Positions 11,995-23,300 of a stretch of DNA of 64,000 bases are shown here, one piece after another (the stretch's first letter is position 1; every line of letters starts with the position of its first letter). The notes beneath the pieces were generated by a model. That model searched no databases. It had not been told where the DNA came from and was given only the letters and a program-made list of their open reading frames with translations. Both the position numbers and the translations under genes were made by a program. Source of the DNA: Aralia elata (taxonomy: Eukaryota > Streptophyta > Magnoliopsida > Apiales > Araliaceae). Where the stretch lies: the NCBI GenBank assembly GCA_034770075.1, contig JAVJAP010000352.1:62001-126000 (forward strand), read 5' to 3'.

Positions 11995-13224
11995 ATGGAT
12001 GACTTTGCTTATCAATGGCCATGTACGAGAATGACTCAACCAAGGAGAACAGGGGTTGATGTACTCAATGCACTTTCTGCATTGTCAGTACAAATTGAAA
12101 CACTTTCGAAGAGGTTGGATGTTCTTGCATCCCAACGTATTCGAAGGGTAGCAGTTATTTGTGATTATTGTGCTGACAATCATCCGAGTCATCAATGCAC
12201 CATCAATTTTGGACTGGTACAGTATGGTGGTAACTATCTCAACCAGTATACATATCCTAACAAATATCAAGGTTGTGGGTATTACCCAGATTCTTCATGG
12301 AGCTATAATCAACAAGATCAATTCTACGCTCCAAGTCCAACATATGCACCAGAATTCTCATGTCCACCTCCATTGCCACAAGAAGAAAATTCAAGTTTGG
12401 AGGAATTCATGTCTAAGATCATAGCAGACCAAGAAGAGATGATGAGGAGTCAGGAAATATCGAGCCAAAATTTTAAGAATCAGATGAAAGAACTCATCAA
12501 TACCTCAACTAATGGTCCTCAATACATGGATTCCGAACCTAAAACAGATAATTCAAGATTAGATGAATTGTGGTCCAAGTTCGTAGCATCAAATGAGGAG
12601 AGGAGGATTAATCAAGAGATGTCAATTCAAAATATTCAGAATCAGATAGATCAAATGTTCAAAGCCTTGAACAACTGTCCTCAAAACACTTGGCTTTATG
12701 ACATGGAATCTGAAACTGATGGTGAGCCCGAACCAAATCTGTAACTGGATGAGCCACAAGATATCGAAAGACAGGAGATGAGTGGGGACCAGGAAAATAA
12801 AGCCGAAGAAGATCTAGCCTTGAGTTCCAACGCTGATGAGCCGATTCTGTTAGTGCCCCAAGTGCCTTCTCCACCGAAGTTCAAGAATCCAGTCAGTTTT
12901 GCAAAACCGTGTCCACTTGGTAGTCATGTCCTTGGTAAAGCTCTTTATGACATTAGAACTAGGACTACATTACAACCATGGTGGGATGAGAGAGAGGAGA
13001 TAGAAGAAGAGCCCGTGGTGTTTGACAAGATTCAATGTCCCAATCTAATCACAAACACAACGGAGGAAGCACCTAGCTATTTGACAGTCATAATTAGGAA
13101 CCAATCTACAAAAAGCAAACTAGGTGACTTTGAAACAATGGCCCCTACTGCAGCAAAACCTTCAAAAGTTACATTGCTACTAATGGATGGAGGGTTCCTC
13201 AATTTTCGAAGGGGAATTGGATAG
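11995..13224 (+). pseudogene. E2 truncated Gag protein (zinc knuckle and coiled coil), one in-frame stop
   Basis: An ATG at 11995 opens a 249-codon frame ending in TAA at 12742-12744; the same frame then stays open to 13224. Residues 1-70 align with the C-terminal end of E7 Gag: AYQWPCTRM matches NYQWPTSRM, and CDYCADNHPSHQC (56-68) matches CELCAGAHPTEYC, both CX2CX3HX4C. The capsid part of Gag is absent. Two related coiled-coil-like segments, about 133-178 and 188-236, correspond to one segment in E7, suggesting a duplication. The downstream part (12745-13224) is acidic and Pro-rich, and I do not recognise it. The start follows a pyrimidine-AG stretch (ttttcag), as in E7. A role in binding element RNA or joining a helper's particle is inferred. 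Confidence 0.8.
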
Positions 13225-13256
13225 TAAATGACGAAGTCGGGCTGACGACTATAAAA

Positions 13257-13283
13257 CAAGCGCTTCTTGGGAGGCAACCCAAG
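13257..13283 (+). promoter_or_regulatory. Hairpin H1 of E2
   Basis: Palindrome AAGCGCTT is followed at once by a hairpin, CTTGGG-AGGCAA-CCCAAG (13266-13283). It sits 33 bp after the coding frame. E7 has AAGCGCTA and TTGGG-AGGCAA-CCCAA about 40 bp after its pol end. A self-complementary palindrome could serve in RNA dimerisation, but that is inference. Confidence 0.7.
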
Positions 13284-13500
13284 TTTAATTTTTATTTTTT
13301 ATTTATTTTATTTATTTTATTAGGTTTCATAATAGTTAATAAATTTGTTTCTAATGTGTTTACAGGTTATTCGAGTCCAATTCAAATGCAATGCCTTATT
13401 CATTCCGATGTGCCTAGCCTATTCTTCAGACTTAGCAGACAAGGAGGAAGATTGCTATATTTTCAGGGAAGTCCTTTGCTATACTTTTTCCTATTTTAGC

Positions 13501-13534
13501 CATTGAGGACAATGTCTAGCTTAAGTTTAGGGGT
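13501..13534 (+). promoter_or_regulatory. Hairpin H2 and internal polypurine-like tract of E2
   Basis: CATTG-AGGA-CAATG (13501-13514) forms a 5-bp stem with a 4-base loop, followed by TTAAGTTTAGGGG. E7 has CAATG-AGGA-CATTG at the same place, so the middle pair is T:A in E2 and A:T in E7 while pairing is kept. Confidence 0.7.
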
Positions 13535-13980
13535 GTGGTCTTGTTTTGTGTTATTTATTTTAGTTTATTAAGGTCGTATGTTAGTTAGTATATTTTTAGG
13601 ATAGGTGAGCAATGGTTTAATTTGAATTTGATTATGGCCAATGATAAGAAAAAAATGGATTAATTTTTTTTAACTCTTGTGAAGTTGAGAAGCATGATTA
13701 GTTTATATTTTGATTTATGAGTTGGGTTTACACTATTTGTGATCTTTTTGAACTTCAAAGCACATATCCATCTGTTTAGCTAGTTGTGTCTTAAGGGAAA
13801 AAAAATTTTGGTTGAATACTTGTGAAAGATATCATTGAAACTTTAAAATCTTATTTGAGCATCATTCAAAGTGAAATTTAGGCATTAACATAAGTTTGGG
13901 GGAATCTTGGGTTATTAAATTTTTTGAAAATTGTGAAACCTTCCTGAGTTAAAATGATGAATCATGTGGTGGGTTGAGAT

Positions 13981-14112
13981 GGAGCGTAAAACGCACTCAC
14001 CCATAAACACATGCACGAGAAGGAGCGTAAAACGCACTCGTGCGAGAGAAAACGAGAGGGAGGGTAAAACGCACTTGTTCAATGAGAAGTGAGATGGAGC
14101 GTAAAACGCACT
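13981..14112 (+). repeat. Four GCGTAAAACGC repeats in the E2 3' region
   Basis: Copies of GGAGCGTAAAACGCACT start at 13981, 14022, about 14069 (with one change, GGAGGG) and 14096. The core GCGT-AAA-ACGC can fold as a small hairpin. E7 has one copy (about 50465-50482, minus), so the motif was amplified in E2. Confidence 0.85.
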
Positions 14113-14544
14113 CACTAAAAAAGAAAACAAAGGAAAGAAAAATTGTGTTTTAAAATACTTGGGAAGGGTTCAAGTATGCTTATATGTATGAAATATCCCT
14201 TTGATCCTCTAAATTTTATGTTTTGCCTTTATTAGCGGAGATTGATGTGAAAGCAGATTTTTAGAGTTGATTTAAAAATCTTTTATGAGTATTTGATTAT
14301 ATGATCTAGTGTGAGTCATGGCTAGTTGAACAGTTAGATGCACACACACGCACTTAAAGGATCATGAGTAGTTGTGGAACTGATAATTAGGTTAAAATTT
14401 TAGGCTTTGCATGTTTTCGGAAATTTTTCTTGAGTTAACCTTAAAAGACATCTTTGAGGCTATTATGAAAATTTGTATTAATTCATTGCTCGAGTCGTGT
14501 GAATTGTTATTTAGAATTAGTTGTTGTAGTTGTTGTTCTTAGTG

Positions 14545-14564
14545 TTTGCTTGAGGACAAGCAAA
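14545..14564 (+). promoter_or_regulatory. Hairpin H3 of E2, next to the polypurine tract
   Basis: TTTGCTTG-AGGA-CAAGCAAA is a perfect 8-bp stem with an AGGA loop, ending six bases before the polypurine tract. E7 has TTGCTTG-GGGA-CAAGCAA at the same place. Confidence 0.8.
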
Positions 14565-14570
14565 GATTTA

Positions 14571-14584
14571 AGTTTGGGGGTATT
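14571..14584 (+). promoter_or_regulatory. E2 polypurine tract
   Basis: AGTTTGGGGGTATT ends directly at the TG of the 3' LTR. E7 has AGTTTAGGGGTATT at the same position on its own strand. Confidence 0.85.
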
Positions 14585-16302
14585 TGATGAGTGGATTTTA
14601 TACCTACGAATTAAGTATGTTTGGCTTGATAATTTGTGAGTTCTTAAGTATTTTAAGTTAGTATTAGGTATTTATAGTGTTTTTATGTTATTTTGTAGGA
14701 AGAAACAAGGAAACGCGATCCGAACATCTTTTGGAGTACAATAAGCAAGCAAACGCAAAAAGGGAAGATTGCAGGGCTTTTAACACTAAGTTGGATGCAT
14801 GTTCTTGGTTTGGAACTTGGATTTTATTGTAGAGCTACTCCTTAGCTTTTCGAAACATCTTGAATCGTCACAATCGGAGTTCGGATGAGAAAGTAATGAC
14901 CGTTTTACCAATGGACGTTGAACCTCTAAGTTTGGAGTTGTCATTTGCATAACACTCACTTCAAGCCCAATTTTGACTTTGATCTAATCTGAATCTCTCA
15001 ATTCTCAAAGAATGCAAGTTGTAGATCTCGTCGAGAGCTTCGATTTGATATGTGGCAGGCCCCGTAACTCCTCCCGGATCAAAAGTTATGACCAATTTAC
15101 CAACAGATGTCCAAACAGAATTTTGTCGAGCGCGGCCGCGCCAGTTCCAAGTGTATTTTGGGCGCGGCCACGCTGGTCTGCAGAGTGGAAAACATGATTT
15201 CTGGCACTTGGGCGCGGCCGCGCTGCTTTCTAGGCCAAATAAGGGCGCGGCCGCGCTGCGTCGGGTTGTTGAAAAGCTTATTTTTGACCCAAATTGAATG
15301 AAACAAGGATTGTAACTTCTAATTGGTTTAGGACTTTAACTAGAACCTATAAATACATGATGTGAGGCATAGAATAGGAGAGATTTTGCTACTTTTTGCT
15401 AACCCTAGTTTGGGAGAAAGAGAGGGAGGCTTGAAGCAATTGAGCAAGCAAGAAGGATTCATCACAAGAGCTGAAGGAGAGACTCAAGGATTGCAATTAC
15501 AAATTCTATTCTCTTCTCTAATCTTTTATTTTGTATTCTTGAATGCTTTATCAATTGTGGATTAAGGATTTTAATTCAATCATGAACTAATTTCTTTTTA
15601 AGATTACAATGGAACTTATTGCGTAGCTTTTATTGATATGCTTCCTTGTTAATTATTATTGATTATTATCGGATTATCTATTATGATTTGTGCATAATTG
15701 CTTAATAACCTGATCATCAATTACCGTGGTAATCTATATGAACTCGAGAGATGGATTATAGATTTAGACCTAATCATAATAGCATGTGATTGTATTTTTT
15801 ACATGGTGATGAAACTCATAATTTGTGTCTAGGATAGAGATATACCTATACGCCGCATGTAATCTGAAAGAGAACCTGAGCTTTAAATCCTTTTTAATTG
15901 TAATTCACATAGAGATATAGTGAATTAGTTAACTAGGGTGTTCATCTTAATTCTATCTTTTGTGGATTTAAGTTGATTCGTTTATGATACATCGAGAGAT
16001 AGTTATAAATATTGATGAGTTCTTGATTAACAATCCGGAATAATTAATATAACTTAACAGGTAGTGTATTAATTCAAGTGAAACATTAAGGGAAATTGTA
16101 ATCTTAAGCCTTTTTATCTTAATTCAATTCTTGGTAGTTAGTAATTAGTTAGTTTAGTACTTTATTTTAAAATTTTAAAATCTTTTATCGAATTGTTTAA
16201 ATAAAATTAATTTAATTATGAGTTAGTATTTGGTAATTATTATCAAAATCTTGTTGATCGTGTATACTTGCACGTATGTATTGATTGCTAAATCGACAAA
16301 CA
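14585..16302 (+). repeat. E2 3' LTR
   Basis: This 1718-bp LTR is the partner of 10107-11862. It lacks about 38 bp near its 3' end (around 16245), which accounts for the length difference. TATAAATA is at 15348-15355. Confidence 0.95.
15130..15256 (+). repeat. GC palindrome array A2 (E2 3' LTR)
   Basis: Units of GCGC-GGCC-GCGC lie at 15130-15141, 15162-15173 (one change), 15212-15223 and 15245-15256. Centre spacings are 32, 50 and 33 bp, identical to A1, as expected for paired LTRs. Confidence 0.9.
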
Positions 16303-16786
16303 CACACATCGAGTCTTTAATAGTGTTCAATATAGTATGCCGAGTGGTTTTCCACAAACAACTAACAAACTAGTTTCCGTCTCATCTACACTGTTTTCAC
16401 AGAGAGTTAGATCAGTTGCTAGTTCGTATATACCTCCGCTCCCTGAAGAAATTGTTTAGCCCAGATACTATACATCGACTATTAAAGAGTACAACTGTAC
16501 TACTACTTTATGAATTAACATTAAGTCTTACATTATATAAGTCTTTCTTTATGATCCCGTCGATTAAATACCCAATCCAGCAAACGGGATTCTAAATCCA
16601 GCAAACTAGATGGCAATCCAGCAAACCGAATTCTAATCTACCAAGCTGGATTCCAACCTAGATTATAATCCAGCACTCTGGATCCAAACTAATATATAAT
16701 CCAGCAACCTGGATTCACACTTATTCAATTTAGTCAACTATTTTTCCAATCCAGCAACCTGGATTCGAACTAACTTATAATCCAGC
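16303..16786. repeat. Host tract, segment 3, with degenerate AATCCAGCAACCTGGATT repeats
   Basis: From about 16575 to 16786 the phrase aatccagcaacctggattc recurs seven or eight times in diverged form, spaced about 20-50 bp. The phrase is itself an inverted repeat (AATCCAG and CTGGATT). The array resumes after E3 at 26107-26190, showing that E3 inserted into it. No gene is seen. Confidence 0.7.
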
Positions 16787-18607
16787 TGAAAGTAGTATGC
16801 ACACAAACCAATCATATTTGATATGATGTAGCATATACTTTGTAATCTTATTCATTTATTAATAAAAGAATTGATTTTCTTAAAAGGCATTTTATATTAT
16901 CTACATAGTGCTGTTTTATTAAATGTGATAAACCCATAGTTTTGAGCAATGCTTTTAGAATCATGATGGTGATCATACTAATGAGATCTAAATTCAAGAT
17001 AGCTCACAAACTAAAATTGTTCCTAATCGTTGGATTACTAAAAAGGGGATTAGTGAATCAGGATAGATTAGTACATACGTTGCTTGCTCTTAAGAAGAGG
17101 ATGATTGATCTCATAATCATTTGTGTGGAGACACTAAAGCAAGTATGTAGGTGCTTATTGGAGAATAAGTTCACTGAACGTGGCTCGCTAAGGAATACCT
17201 AATGGAGTTTTACTCGCCTGTCAATAGGAATTCCTCTAGTGATAGTAGTACAAGTGATCCTTGGACTTGAGATCATCATAGTATCTTGTGTATGATGAGT
17301 TATACTTTGACATGTCCCTTAAGACCTTTAGGGTATATCAAAGGGTATGATTGGGTATAATAAGTTGTACATGGAGATAGGTGAATGATCAACAAAGAAT
17401 CTACCTCGTCTAGTGAAAGATGTGAATGTCCTATGTGATTTGATAAATGACAACTCAGTAGTCCTTGGCCAAGGCAGAAATGAAATTAGAAAGGAGTTTC
17501 TAATTTGCATTATTTAGAGTTGCGCATTTGGGAATCGAAAAACATATAATTAAATTAAATAAGACTTGACAGTAAATCCATGTCTTATATTTGATTGGGA
17601 CATTGTATGGTAGAAGGATTGAATTGTACGGTAACTATTCACTGAAAGATTCTTTTGTGATTGATGTTGAAATCTATATTATCTGGAAAGTCGTTGATCG
17701 CTAAGGGGGCTTACCCTTATTGTAGAATAAATGTTATTTATTTAAATAATTAAATAGTTTAATTTATTTATTTAAATAAGATTAGAATTGTTCTAATTGA
17801 TTTATTCACAACCGGTTTAATATGGAGAACCTAAAGGGTCACACCGCAAAAGGAAAATATTTATTTAAAAAGTAAATGGCATAATTGTAATAATAAGTTA
17901 AGTGTATTTAATTTAATCTATAGAGATAGAATAAATTAAATAGCTTAATATTTATTATTTAATATTTTGGAGATATTAAATATAAATTAATAAGAGGAGT
18001 CTTATTATTATTATTACTATTACTATTATTTAATTCCTAATAGGGATTGGGAATTAATTAATAGAAGTACTCTCCCATGAATTCCTAATTGGATTAGAAG
18101 CATAATTAATTAAAGGAGTTTAATTATAATAGAAACCCTAATCCTAAATAGTTTAGGGAAGGGTTATTCCTACATCTATAAATAAAAGGAGTCTTATCAT
18201 AGATTAGGGTTACACACTCTTGCATTAGATTGTGGAGAGTACTTGCAATTTCTATAGAGATAGAAACTAGGGTTTTGCCAATACCCAACTTCTTGAATAC
18301 CTATTCTTTCTTGATGGATCACCTCTAGAATCCAAACACTTGGGTGGCTAACGTTGATCAAAGGAAGGAACCTCAACGGTGGAATTCGAGGAGAACACGA
18401 AGGACTAGGAGTTGAACTTGTACCCGAGGAAGCTTTGATCAACGAGGGTATAATTCTTATTCTCTTTCTCTTTCGTTTATATCGTTAATTGAGCACATAG
18501 ATTGATCATGGTAATTGTTTGTATAAAATTTTAAAATCCGATTTTATCGCGCTTCCGCTCTATTTGTGTAATTTGATTGCATGCTTGCGTAATATACAAA
18601 CCTAACA
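16787..18607 (+). repeat. E3 5' LTR
   Basis: It starts TGAAAGTAGTATGCACAC and ends CAAACCTAACA. TATAAATA at 18177-18184 is the likely core promoter. The open frame at 16942-17202 recurs in every LTR of this family and is not a gene. Confidence 0.95.
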
Positions 18608-18608
18608 G

Positions 18609-18620
18609 TGGTATCAGAGC
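18609..18620 (+). promoter_or_regulatory. E3 primer-binding site (tRNA-iMet type)
   Basis: TGGTATCAGAGC begins one base after the LTR and is complementary to the 3' end of initiator methionine tRNA. Confidence 0.92.
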
Positions 18621-20343
18621 CTAATCTTGTGCTAATTATCGATTTTGATGATTCCATGTATGTATGGTATACGATTGGATCGAAATTTTTGGGCAGAATT
18701 CGTTTTTTCCTGAAATTGTTACGCGGCGCAGCTGCGCCAGCTCCAGTTCATTCTGGAGCGCAGCTGCGCCCAAACCCAGAAAAATCGATTCTGGGGTTCA
18801 GCGCAGCTCCGCCGTTTCCCAGTTCATTCTGGGCGCAGCTGCGCCGGACATCAGAACCGGAAAAACAAATTTTACTTTAATTAAAATAAATGGTTTATTT
18901 AATTGATATACGTTTAAAATAAAGATGTTTATTTTATCTGGAATAGGATTTCAGATTGCTAAAATTAAAAGAGTTTAATTTGAATTTGGTTTTTCATTAA
19001 AATAAAAGAGTTTATTTTGTTTCAAAACTAAATATTAGCAAAACTTTTGCCCATTAATTGATATCAATGCATATATGGAATGGTTTTATTATTCATGAGA
19101 TGAATGTTATTTATTGATACATATAGAGATATGTATGATAATAAATAGGGATTGATTATGGACTATTGACCAATGTATGATTGGATTTATTTTAGAGGAT
19201 GCTTGAATGTATGGGTTTTTATAAATGGAGTCTGCGTACCTCGTCTTCTCTAATTTTTCCTTAATGTAAATTCTATCTCCCTCCTATGTACTTCTTCTTG
19301 ACTGCTGATCAAGGTTTCTATTTATTATAAATAGTTTATGTAATAGGACTAGTTAGAATAAATGTTGAAGAATTGGAGACAAAGGAGCAAGGAGCGCTTG
19401 AAGACCCATTTGTATTGGAGCTCGGGTTTAAATGTAATAGTTATATTTAAATTTAATTCTTGCACCCTAGGTTTGACCTTTTGGTTCACTTGGTGGCTCT
19501 AGTGAACCAAACTAGAATAAAAGTCCATAATCAATCCGGGTAGAATATAATATTCTATATGTGCATTATTACTATATATATATATTATATATTATACAAC
19601 ATGCTTCGCATGTTAAATAATATGACGCGTATTTTATATATATATATGTGCATGCGCGCTAAACAAGATGAGACTAATAATAAGAAACCCCTCAAAAAAA
19701 TCATATTAAGTCCGCTAAACAAGATGAGACTAATAATAATAAACCCCTCAAAGAAATCATATTAAGTCCTAAGCATTCAAAGATATTTGGAATATCGAAC
19801 GTCGCCTTCTAGCATGGTAAAGCAATAGAGTATTAAATGTTTAATATGAGTTTGTTGTGTCACCACAAGGCAAGTATTAAATATTTAAGATGTTGCTTTA
19901 TCACATTTGATGCTTATAAATAGACTGAACGATGATGTTTTGTTGTGTCACCACAAGGACAGTGTTTTTCTTTCGAATATATGGAAGTGCTAGGTTGGAC
20001 TTAACTTGGATAATTTTGATTCGGATGTGTCACCACTTGATCAAAATAATCTAAGAGGCAAAAGAAAAGGAGTTACATAGTGATGTAATTGTAAATAGTT
20101 GTCTACCTATTTATTTATATATTGTTTGTTGTGTCACCACAAGACTATATACATTTGAAATGGGGTCCTTAATCTCACTAGCAAAACTTTAATTAGATTT
20201 GCCGAACTATATATATTGAGGGTAATATAGTTTGATAAAAATAGTGGGAGATACCAATTTAAATAAAGACCTAATTTATTTTGGTAATTAATTAAATGAA
20301 TGAATGCTAAAATGTTGCCTATTTCACATGCAGAATTTAAAAT
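18621..20343 (+). other. E3 untranslated leader
   Basis: No gene. In order it holds palindrome array A3 (18725-18845), a few AATAAA-TTTATT inverted repeats (about 18880-19025), and four TTGTG-TCAC-CACAA hairpins near gag at 19855-19868, 19943-19956, about 20025-20039 (degenerate) and 20129-20142. A short duplication around cgctaaacaagatgagactaataat lies at 19655-19740. E1 has the hairpins with a different loop and lacks array A3. Confidence 0.75.
18725..18845 (+). repeat. GC palindrome array A3 (E3 leader)
   Basis: Units of GCGC-AGCT-GCGC are centred at 18731.5, 18763.5, 18806.5 (one change) and 18838.5, giving spacings of 32, 43 and 32 bp. The first unit extends to the perfect 14-bp palindrome GGCGCAGCTGCGCC. 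The array sits about 105 bp after the primer site and is absent from the same place in E1. Confidence 0.9.
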
Positions 20344-23300
20344 ATGTCAAACTCACTATCACTGCGTAGCATACTTGATGCTAACAAATTGACCGGACCG
20401 AATTATACGGACTGGTTAAGGAATCTGAGAATTGTTCTCACTACTGAAAAGATTTCTTATGTCCTAAATTCGCCAGTCCCTGCAAATGTTGCAGAAACAG
20501 CCTCTGAGGAAGAGATTACTACTTTCAGAAAGTGGCAAGATGATGCAATCCTGGCTCAATGCATCATGCTCGCATCCATGAGTAACGAGCTTCAGCGTCA
20601 ACATGAAACTATGGATGCTCCTACTATATTGCTGCACCTCAAAGAGTTATATGGTGAACAAAGTAGGATTGCTAGATATCAGATATCTAAGGAGCTCTTC
20701 CGATCTCGTATGACTGAGGGCACTGCTGTTGAGACTCATGTCCTTAAGATGATCAATCTGATTGAACAACTTGGACAGCTTGGGTTCGTGATGGATGGGG
20801 AGTTAAGTCAAGATTTGATCTTGCATTCACTCCCGGACACCTTCTCACAATTTGTTGTGAATTTTCACATGAATAAGTTGGACGTCAGCTTGCCTGAGTT
20901 ACTTAACATGCTGAAAACTACTGAAGGTCACTTCTCATCTAACAAGAACCAAGTCTTACTAGTGGATGATTCTTCTAAAAAAAGGAAGAGGCCCAAGGTA
21001 TCTTCTGAAAAGAAGAAAAACAAGAAGGCTAAGGGCAAGGCAAAGAGAAAGGATAAAAAGAAACCTGATCCAGATAGCAAAGGAATTTGCTACCATTGCA
21101 ATAAGCTGAGACACTGGAAGAGGAATTGCAAGGAGTATCTTGCGGACCAAAAGAAGCTTGGAGAAGCTTCGACTTCCGATCTAGGTTTGTTCATGATTGA
21201 AATTAATTTTTCTGAAAGTCAAAATTCTACTTGGGTATTGGATACCGGTTGTAGTTCTCACATATGTAATAATGTGCAGAGACTAAGCAGAAGTAGAAAG
21301 CTGAACAAGGATGAAGTCGTCCTACGAGTGGGAAATGGAGCAAAGGTTGTTGCATTAGCTGTAGGGACTTATTGTTTAGCACTACCTTCGGGCAAGTTTA
21401 TTAGTTTAAATAATTGTTATTATGTTCCGACACTCATTAGAAACATTATTTCAATTTCTGTATTGGATATGGATGGTTTTGATATTATAATAAAGAACAA
21501 CAGTTGTTCTATTTATAATAAAAATATTTTATACGGTGTTGGAAACCTACTGAATGGACTTTACATACTTGACTTGCATGAAAATATACTTCAAATTGAA
21601 CAAACTAAGAAAAGAAAAAGAGATGATGTTAATTATACCTTTATGTGGCACTGTAGACTCGGTCATATCAATGAAACAAGATTATCCAAGTTGCATAAAG
21701 ATGAGCTGTTAGAGCTATCTGATTACGAATCATATCCAACTTGTGAATCTTGTCTCATGGGTAAAATGACTAAATCTCCTTTTTCTGGAAAAGGAGAAAG
21801 AGTTACAGAGTTGTTAGCATTGGTACACACAGACGTACGTGGACCTATGACAATGAATGCACGAGGAGGGTATTCTTAGTTTATTACTTTCACTGATGAT
21901 CATTCTAGATTTGGATATGTGTATTTAATGAAATACAAATCTGAATCGTTTGAAAAGTTCAAAGAATTCAGAAGTGAAGTAGAGAAGCAAACTGGTAAGA
22001 GTATTAAGATTCTTCGATTGGATCGAGGAGGTGAATACTTGACCAATGAGTTTCTAAGTTGTCTCAAAGAAAATGGTATAATCTCACAATGGACTTCACC
22101 AGGGACGCCACAGTTGAATGGTGTATCTGAAAGGAGAAATCGAACATTGTTCGACATGGTTCGATCCATGATGAGTTTTACCGACCTTCCAGTATCCTTC
22201 TGGGATTATGCCCTAGAATCGGCTGCATACCTACTTAACAAGGTACCTACCAAATCCGTCCCAAAGACCCCATATGAGATATGGACAGGGAGGAAACCAA
22301 ATCTTAAGCATGTTATTAAGACTAGGGGTTGTCCAACTTATGTCAAAAGGTTTGAGCATGATAAGCTGAAGACTAGATCCGACAAATGTAGATTTGTGGG
22401 ATACCCTAAAGAAACATCAGGGTATTATTTCTATCATCCTACTGATCAAAAGGTGTTTGTTGCGAAACACACTGCCTTCTTGGAAAAGGAGTTTATCCTT
22501 GAAGGGGTCAGTGGGAGTAAGATATATCTTGAAGAAGTTCAAGAACCACAAAATACTCCAGATCAAAGTCAGGTACCTAACCAAGTAGAAGAACCTACTG
22601 TACCACAACCTATTCGAAAATCTGGAAGAGTACCGAAGATACCTAAAAGGTATGGATTCATCATAGAGGATGATGATGAGGTACGCATCATAGATGATGA
22701 TGATCCATTGACTTACGAAGAGGCTATGAGTAGTGAAGACTCAGAGAAATGGCTAGAAGCCATGAAATCCGAAATGGACTCCATGTATGAAAACCAAGTA
22801 TGGACTTTGGTTTCACCACCCTAGGGCATTAAGCCTATTGGGTGTAAATGGGTCTTTAAGAGAAAGACTGGAGCGGATGGCAAGGTAGAGACCTATAAGG
22901 CCCGACTGGTTGCAAAAGGTTTCAAACAAAGACAAGGAGTTAACTATGATGAAACCTTCTCACCAGTAGTTATGCTCAAGTCCATTCGGATTTTGCTTGC
23001 AATTGCAGCTTATTATGACTACGAGATCTGGCAAATGGACGTGAAAACGGCCTTCCTCAATGGAGAGCTTGAGGAAAATGATACAGCCAGAGGGTTTTGT
23101 TTCAACGGTTGGAACAAACCAAGTCTGTAAGCTACAACGATCCATTTATGGATTGAAGCAAGCTTCTCGAAGATGGAACATCCGTTTTGATGAGATAATC
23201 AAAAGGTTTGATTTTATCAAAAATGAGGATGAACCATGTGTGTACAAGAAGGTTAGTGGGAGCGCTGTTTCATTCCTTGTATTATATGTTGATGACATAT

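Larger units (their letters stand above)
13225..14570 (+). other. E2 3' untranslated region with conserved hairpins
   Basis: No gene. Ordered signals shared with E7 lie here: hairpin H1 (13257-13283), hairpin H2 followed by a purine-rich run (13501-13534), GCGTAAAACGC repeats (13981-14112) and hairpin H3 (14545-14564). The order matches that in E7, where the extra ORF lies between H1 and H2. Confidence 0.8.
10107..16302 (+). mobile_element. E2: non-autonomous Athila-related element carrying only a Gag fragment
   Basis: The 6196-bp element has LTRs of 1756 and 1718 bp and a perfect target duplication, CACAC, at 10102-10106 and 16303-16307. A tRNA-Asp primer site follows the first LTR, and a polypurine tract precedes the second. 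The internal region encodes one Gag-derived frame and has no protease, reverse transcriptase or integrase. LTR ends, primer site, Gag segment and 3' hairpins all match the Athila-type element E7. This architecture fits the described TR-GAG class of non-autonomous elements. The LTRs differ by very roughly 3%. Confidence 0.93.

Noticed and set aside
19559..19765. Short frame with a hydrophobic start and Lys-rich end
   Set aside because: It lies in the AT-rich E3 leader across a small duplication. There is no sign of coding.
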